DNA of 64,000 nucleotides from Gadus chalcogrammus (taxonomy: Eukaryota; Chordata; Actinopteri; Gadiformes; Gadidae), in assembly GCF_026213295.1 (NCBI RefSeq), contig NC_079419.1:25824111-25888110 (forward strand). The letters are read 5' to 3'. Shown here one piece after another: positions 58,937 through 64,000 of this stretch. Numbering within the stretch: position 1 is the first letter of the stretch; each line of letters starts with the position of its first letter. A program made the translations under genes and the position numbers. The notes beneath the pieces are model-generated. The model had not been told where the DNA came from, made no database searches, and saw nothing but the letters and a program-made list of their open reading frames with translations.

Positions 58937-59758
58937 TAGGGCTGTCAATCCTCCCCTCAAATCATATTCGAATTTCTAATGCTTCTTATGTTGAATATTC
59001 GAATAATATTCGAATATTTTAATTTTTTTTTTTTATTATATCATTATATATCACCGATACCATCTTATTATTAGGCCTACGTCCCGCGTCCACTAGAGGG
59101 CGCATCAACCAAATCTGTTATGTAACATTTGCAACAAGTTTTACCAAATCAATACAAAACTTATATAAATAGGTAAGATATAACGCCAGAAATATTCAAG
59201 CAATGATGTTTAATGAAGAAGCTGATGTTCAATCATTCAAATACACACACACTGCTATTTTACGATGTTATTCTTGGCTGTTTTGACCGTGGCTCTTCCT
59301 CAGCCGCTAACTGTTCTGCGTACTCCGAGTAATGCACTGAATGGAGGTGTGCGCTAATGTTGCTCGTAGTGGAGTGGTACTTTAACGACTTACAGCATAA
59401 TTTGCAAATGACGGTTTCTCTGGATGTATTCTTCCCGTTTCTCGATGGAAATCGAACAATTTTCCACACGGTGCTTTTTAAGTTTTTAGAAGTTATGCTT
59501 TCCATCTCTGTGTCTGCTCGCGCGCTGCTTCCCACCATCTTGTAAGCATACAATGCCGAACGAACGTCACGACGCACGACGTTGACTTTGATTTGCGTCC
59601 TTGCTAGGCAAAAGTTAAATGTAATTCTTGACTTGTCAATAAAATTTGATAAAAAAAAAAAAAAAAAAAGTTCGAACGTTAGTTGCCGCACTCGAATGTT
59701 CTCCTTTTTTAAAAATTCGAATTATATTCGAATAGCGAAGTTCGTTTTGACAGCCCTA
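58937..59758 (-). mobile_element. hAT element with a BED-finger ORF, in BEL-2 RT
   Basis: Ends TAGGGCTGTCAA and TTGACAGCCCTA; 8-base duplication CGATGAAG at 58929-58936 and 59759-59766. ATTCGAAT words repeat near both ends. Confidence 0.92.
59260..59538 (-). pseudogene. BED zinc-finger ORF of the hAT element
   Basis: ATG at 59538-59536; 92 codons with VWKIVRF, CKLCCKSLKYH and HLHSVH, i.e. an almost complete BED finger. The transposase catalytic region is absent, so this is an internally deleted element that kept its DNA-binding exon. Confidence 0.72.
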
Positions 59759-60032
59759 CGATGAAGCTGTTCCATTGGGACCTTTTCTGCATAACCCTTT
59801 TCCAGCACATCAGTCATGAACCTTTTATGCTCGATGGCATATCCTGCATCTCTCTTAAATTTCCTGAGGAGATTTAGAGTGCGTTGTTGGGCCACTGCGT
59901 CTTTGTTGCGAAAATGTAAAGGCAGCTGGTAGTGTCCATTTTTGAGAACAAAAGAATTGCATGCCATCGTCATGAATTTTATATCCTCATCCGATGTCTC
60001 TTCCTTTTCAACATACTTTTTTCGCAGAGGTC
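59759..60032 (-). pseudogene. BEL-2 RT N-terminal segment
   Basis: Open minus frame with NGHYQLPL-type motif, RTLNLLRKFKRDAGYA and DVLEKGYAEKVP, the conserved entry to BEL RT. Bounded by two hAT insertions. Confidence 0.82.
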
Positions 60033-60040
60033 GTGGTTAT

Positions 60041-60693
60041 AAGGGGTGGGAAAAATAATCGATTCTTCGATGCATCATGATTCTCGCTAGAACGATTCTT
60101 TCTTTTTTTTTTGCCTGCTGCAACATTCTGTTCGCCAGAGAGGGATAATTTTTGTAATTTTAAAATTATTGAATTTATCTTCAGTGTGTATTGGCCAATC
60201 TGATTTGTCTTGACACAATAGCGATTCAGCCTACGCATAGCATGAGCGCAAACTCACAGCCAGACACAAGAACTCCTTCTAATTCAAGAGCAGCTTTTCC
60301 TTTAATGACATAGAAAAGGAAGATTAGAAATAAAATAAAACTGAAACCTATTTTTTGCATGCTTCCATATTGTGTTAGAATGCAAGCTGCATTGATTATT
60401 GCATTGTTCATAGAAAGTCATATTTGTGACAAAAGCTTTCTCTAATATTTCTCTGAAATATTAGATAAGTTAATTCATCTGTTGATGTCTTTAATGATCA
60501 TCACAAAAGTAGGAATGGATTAGCAAACTCTGAGTAGCAAACCCAGATGTATATATATATTTTTGAAAATCACACATGGAAATGTGCATAAAAAAATTGT
60601 TGCATCGGGATGCATCGATAATCGCTTCAGAATCGAATCGTTGACCTCATATTCGGAATCGAATCGGGAGGTGCCAAGAGATTCCCACCCCTA
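60041..60693 (+). mobile_element. hAT MITE in BEL-2
   Basis: Ends AAGGGGTGGGAA and TTCCCACCCCTA; 8-base duplication GTGGTTAT at 60033-60040 and 60694-60701. Repeated ATCGATTC/GAATCG words near the ends. No ORF of interest. Confidence 0.9.
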
Positions 60694-60701
60694 GTGGTTA
60701 T

Positions 60702-60975
60702 ACTGCATAACGAGAAGGTCCTTGAGATTGGAGACCGATATTCGAATGGCTAACACCACACTGGGTCCAAGTTCGACAGCAGAGCAAGAAGAGAGTGGAC
60801 CATTTACCTCCCATCCAAACAGTGTCTTGACTGCATATAGGCCTTTGCTATTTATTATTTCCCAGGGTGCCATTGCCTTAGGAACATCGATCCCAATCAG
60901 CAGTTCTTGGGTGACTTGGGAACAATCATACTCAGTCGACTCATGCTTGTTGATCAGTCAACCACAAATCACACG
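60702..60975 (-). pseudogene. BEL-2 protease/RT linker
   Basis: Minus frame with ELLIGIDVPKAMAPWEIIN and GWEVNGPLSS, homologous to 1-250 of this window. Similarity ends near 60975; no gag is seen to the right. Confidence 0.78.
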
Positions 60976-61258
60976 TAGGTGATCATATTTACTGCTCCAT
61001 TTATGTATCGCCCTCTTTGCCGGACTGGGTTGAGTAGGTGAAGATTGACGGGACAAAGTCAGGACTGTCGAAGTCATCACAGTCCTCGACATTAACGGTT
61101 GCCCGCTTGCCCGGGGCAGGTAAACTCTGTGATCGGGCAACTAAAATGTGACGTGTAGTTGCCCGTTCGGGGAAATTATTTCTTTTCTTTGAAAATACAC
61201 ATACTAAATTGACAAAATAAACGTCCTCCTATAACGTCCTCCTATATAAACTGGCCAA
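60976..61258. other. Junction region upstream of the ZNF862-like gene
   Basis: Holds GGTTGCCCGCTTGCCCGG- and AGTTGCCCGTTCGGGG-type words, possibly subterminal hAT repeats. No terminus was fixed. Confidence 0.35.
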
Positions 61259-61446
61259 GTGCCGGGTAAATGTAACGCAAATAAAAGAAAGACACCTGAA
61301 AACGAGACCCCGTCGGGATACGAAACTAAAAGGCAAAGGAACTTTTTAATAAGTTGGATTGAGAATTTTCCGTGGGTCCGTCATGACAAGGAAAAGGACG
61401 AGATGTTTTGCTTCACCTGCCGGGAGTTTCCGACAAAAGCAGACAC
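61259..61446 (+). pseudogene. ZNF862-like hAT gene, exon 1 with altered start codon
   Basis: Reads as the basic N-terminus and TTF-type zinc finger start (WVRHDKEKDEMFCFTCREF) and ends at CAC|GTAAGT. The first codon is GTG where ATG is expected; there is an in-frame stop just upstream and no other in-frame ATG before the finger. Phase to exon 2 agrees. Confidence 0.68.
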
Positions 61447-62421
61447 GTAAGTAGAAACACAATTCACTATCCCCTTCCTATTTTAACAATAGCCTATTTA
61501 ATTCAGGCAAATTTTATCGGGAGTAACGTCACATTAGTGTCTGTCTGCCTGCGCACTGTTCAAGTGTGATGAAAGAGAAATGAGTGCGAATAAGTAATCC
61601 CGTTTATACCACGGTCACTTGCCAAAGAAAATAAATTAAGACATATTTTCATGCGTTTCACAATCCAAATTTAAAGTTTTTCACAAGCCACAACTTTGTT
61701 TCCCTGGTAACGCCGGGGGGTTTGACTAATACCTGGAATAACCATTACCCTCCCGTAAGGTTCTTATGCAACGGAAACGTTGTTGAACACTCCTCCAGTA
61801 AATAGGACGCACCTTAGCTACGACTTGGCAACGGGAGGTATTCTAGTCCGCTCAGCAATGAGCCAGAGAGCTAACGTTATGCATTGTACATATTTATAAT
61901 TCGAAATTCGTCCCAGCCTTTATACCACAGATTATCTAGGCGGGTCTCACATAACCGCGTTGTCCGATTACAGTTTAATTCATTTTTCACAATTTATCAG
62001 CTCTCGTTTTGAAGACCGAATCGCCGCGCCATTCGTTTAAATGGGAATCGCGACGGTCTATACTTTCAACATAAAGTGTACAGATATTTATAATTTGAAA
62101 TTCGTCCCAGCCTTTATACCACAGATACTATAGGGTCTATAGCATATAAGTAAGGGATAATGCAGGGCCGGCGCTATAGGCATAGGAGAACTTGGCGATA
62201 CTGTGTACCAACGTAGTTATTACACATTTTATACTTCACTGTGTGACTGGGTTGTTACAATTACAGTAAAGGAATTATATTCTATATATAAATAACAACT
62301 GCCCATCTACTGTCATACATTCTGATGGGTCACATACTTCAGTGTAAAACTGTAACCATTTAGTTCAAGCTTATTTTTTGTCAAGGCTTAATTATTAACC
62401 ATGTTGATGTTCTTATTGCAG
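61447..62421. other. Intron 1 of ZNF862-like gene
   Basis: Non-coding. A roughly 42-base direct repeat (GAAATTCGTCCCAGCCTTTA core) occurs near 61891-61932 and 62088-62129. Confidence 0.5.
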
Positions 62422-62719
62422 TACATCCTCTCTATATATTGGCACAAAGTCCTTCCGGCACAATATTTTAGAGGCTCATGGCAAGAGCAAAAGGCACGAG
62501 CACTGTGCCGTTGCCGCCAGAGGAACAGAAGCACCCATGCCAGCTGTCATCGAAGGACTGCAAAAGATGGATGACGCTCTGCGTCTAAAAATGACGAACA
62601 TTATGCATGCTGCATATTATGTAGCAAAACAAGAAGTGCCCTTTACCCACTTTTCATCCCTTAATGGCCTGATCAACAGGACTGGAGGAAGTCTTCCAGG
62701 CTGTTACCAGTCTGACAAA
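62422..62719 (+). CDS. ZNF862-like hAT gene, exon 2
   Basis: Acceptor TATTGCAG completes the Thr codon from exon 1. Encodes SLYIGTKSFRHNILEAHGKS..H, the rest of the TTF finger, and VPFTHFSSLNGLINRTGG, the conserved stretch before the catalytic domain. The donor is not clear; a LINE lies just downstream. Confidence 0.68.
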
Positions 62720-62799
62720 GCCTGTGCTAGTTATCCAACAGCACTTATTACCAACGTTTCCAATCCTTCTTGGCTTAACATTTATTTACTAAACAAAGA

Positions 62800-62802
<3 letters not shown>

Positions 62803-62882
<80 letters not shown>

Positions 62883-63350
62883 TATACTTTACTAATCCCG
62901 GGGGAAATTCAAGTATCCAGTAGCAGCCGAAAACACACATAAAAACAGTGCAGATGGATGTGCAAAAATACAGATATAAATAAATATAAATAAATAAATA
63001 AATAAAATGTCCATTGTTGTTATCTATTGTCCTCCCTGCCTTTACTGGGAGCTGTTGTACAGTCTGATGGCCAGGGGGACGAAAGAGTCTATTAGTGGAG
63101 CTGGACTGGGACAGCAGTCGGCCACTGAAAACACTCCTCTGCCTGGTGAAGGTGTCATGCAGAGGGTGGTGGGTGTTGTCCAGGATGGACAGCAGTTTGT
63201 CAAGGGTCCTTCCCTCTGCCACTGTCACCAGAGAGTCCAGCTCTGTTCCCACTACTGAGCCAGCACTCCTCACCAGTCTGTCCATTCGACCAGCGTCTCT
63301 CCTCCTGCTGCTTCCTCCCCAGCAAACCACAGCATATGAATGTCATCCCA
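62803..63350 (-). mobile_element. L2-like LINE 3' fragment with (GATA)n tail
   Basis: GATA/TAGA repeat at 62803-62882, then the typical TTTACTAATCCCGGGGGAAA 3' end. The minus frame at about 63330-63020 encodes the LINE C-terminus (DNTHHPLHDTF and FSGRLL). It sits in an intron of the ZNF862-like gene. Confidence 0.8.
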
Positions 63351-63384
63351 TGTAAAATAAAATACACTTCTGTCCAATTTTCAG

Positions 63385-63594
63385 GTTCATCGTAGACATT
63401 TATGATGTGGAGAGGGAAAAGTTGCTGGATAAAATTAAAAAAGCCATATACTTTTCAATTCTCATTGATGGGGCAACAGACAGCGCTACAATAGAGAATG
63501 AACTCATTTATGTTCGCTTTCTAGCAACGGATGGGCAAGTCAATGCCTACTTGTCTATCCAAGACGTTAAACATGGCAATGCAAATGCATGCAG
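63385..63594 (+). CDS. ZNF862-like hAT gene, exon 3
   Basis: Acceptor TTTTCAG, donor GCAG|GTACT. Encodes EREKLLDKIKKAIYFSILID and the first catalytic-region Asp in ILIDGATDSA. Confidence 0.7.
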
Positions 63595-63742
63595 GTACTA
63601 TAGGTATTAAATGAAATACTGCTGATGAATCGAAATTTCTCCTTTTAAGCTATCTGTTTCATGTAAAATACCTTTGTATTTGTAATAAAATTGCCTTGCA
63701 TAATGTTTATCTAATGATTTACATTTTTCTTTTTTTGTTCAG

Positions 63743-64000
63743 CTTTTGAGGAAGCTGGCATTATTGATTGGAAGGAGAAATTAGTTGGGTTTGGCAGCGA
63801 TGGGGCAGCTGTGAATGTGGGCTGCAGAAATGGCGTTGCAGCGCTTCTGCAGAAGGAACTCAACCACCCCCTCATCTCAATCCACTGTGTTGCCCACAGA
63901 TTAGAGCTTGGCATCGTAAAGGCAATTAAAACCCACAAAAAGATGGAGCAAATGCAGACAATGCTAAAAAACTTGTACGATCAGTACCACTACTCCCCCA
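63743..64000 (+). CDS. ZNF862-like hAT gene, exon 4, running off the window
   Basis: Acceptor TTTGTTCAG. Encodes LVGFGSDGAAVNVG and SIHCVAHRLELG, the second part of the hAT catalytic core. No stop before the window end. TTF-finger hAT transposases of this type gave rise to vertebrate ZNF862; whether this is a mobile or domesticated copy cannot be told. Confidence 0.72.

Larger units (their letters stand above)
42893..60975 (-). mobile_element. BEL/Pao element BEL-2, split by nested insertions
   Basis: Minus-strand pol can be followed from the protease linker (about 60975) through RT (60032-58440), RNase H-like linker (58440-57447), and integrase (44176-42893). The intervening insertions have target duplications at every junction examined. 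No LTR is recognised at either end. Without insertions about 3.6 kb of BEL sequence remains. Confidence 0.85.

Noticed and set aside
62782..63020. Tyr-Leu-Ser-Ile ORF on the minus strand
   Set aside because: It reads through the GATA tail of a LINE; only the part at about 63020-63330 is LINE coding sequence.

Overview
The window looks like teleost fish genomic DNA from a draft assembly: it has one 100-base N run, spliced eukaryotic exons, long CT/CA/GATA microsatellites, and a mix of element families typical of fish (BEL/Pao, Gypsy, class I endogenous retrovirus, PIF/Harbinger, several hAT lineages, L2/Rex-like LINEs, foldback MITEs). No ordinary single-copy host gene is visible. The gene-like pieces (CCDC106-like, G2E3-like, ZNF862-like, ZBED1-like, ZMYM-like) belong to families that are expanded or transposon-derived in fish. 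I cannot name the species.

Layout. 1-2460: the gag/protease part of a BEL/Pao element (minus strand, BEL-1) running off the left edge. 2461-7245: AT-rich DNA with two large inverted-repeat (foldback) structures. 7246 to about 26590: a defective gamma-type endogenous retrovirus (plus strand) with a long leader, a Gag holding a Gln-rich tandem-repeat domain, an amber codon between gag and pro, pol, and env. Its env is split by a 7.2-kb Gypsy element (18927-26145, TSD GATAT), and that Gypsy element carries a Harbinger element (24203-25720). The Gypsy gag also contains an apparently identical 802-base copy of the retroviral integrase region plus a repeat of its own gag start. 27222-29910: a small Harbinger-like element with a MADF exon, a short proline-rich ORF and a hAT transposase fragment. 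29996-30095: the gap, next to a perfect hairpin MITE. 31078-31986: two exons of a CCDC106-like gene, then minisatellites. 33621-35680 (minus): four phase-consistent exons of a G2E3-like gene that lacks its HECT part.

36194-41086 is a very recent inverted duplication with arms of about 1.75 kb around a 1.4-kb spacer. From 42893 to about 60975 a second BEL/Pao element (minus, BEL-2) has been repeatedly invaded: a TTAA-flanked element (44181-57442) holds a ZBED1-like hAT element (45349-56647), which in turn holds a MADF Harbinger (45689-47056), a 5.1-kb ZMYM-like hAT element (47756-52865) and smaller MITEs. Separate insertions in the BEL-2 pol are a 108-base solo-LTR-like element, a BED-finger hAT element and another hAT MITE. 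Most of these have matching target-site duplications, so the order of insertion can be read. 61259-64000 is the 5' half of a ZNF862-like hAT gene running off the right edge.

There is no operon or host pathway here. The coherent story is serial transposition into older transposons, plus one chimera in which a retroviral integrase segment is spliced into a Gypsy gag. All retroviral and LTR coding regions are broken by stops, frameshifts or insertions as read.
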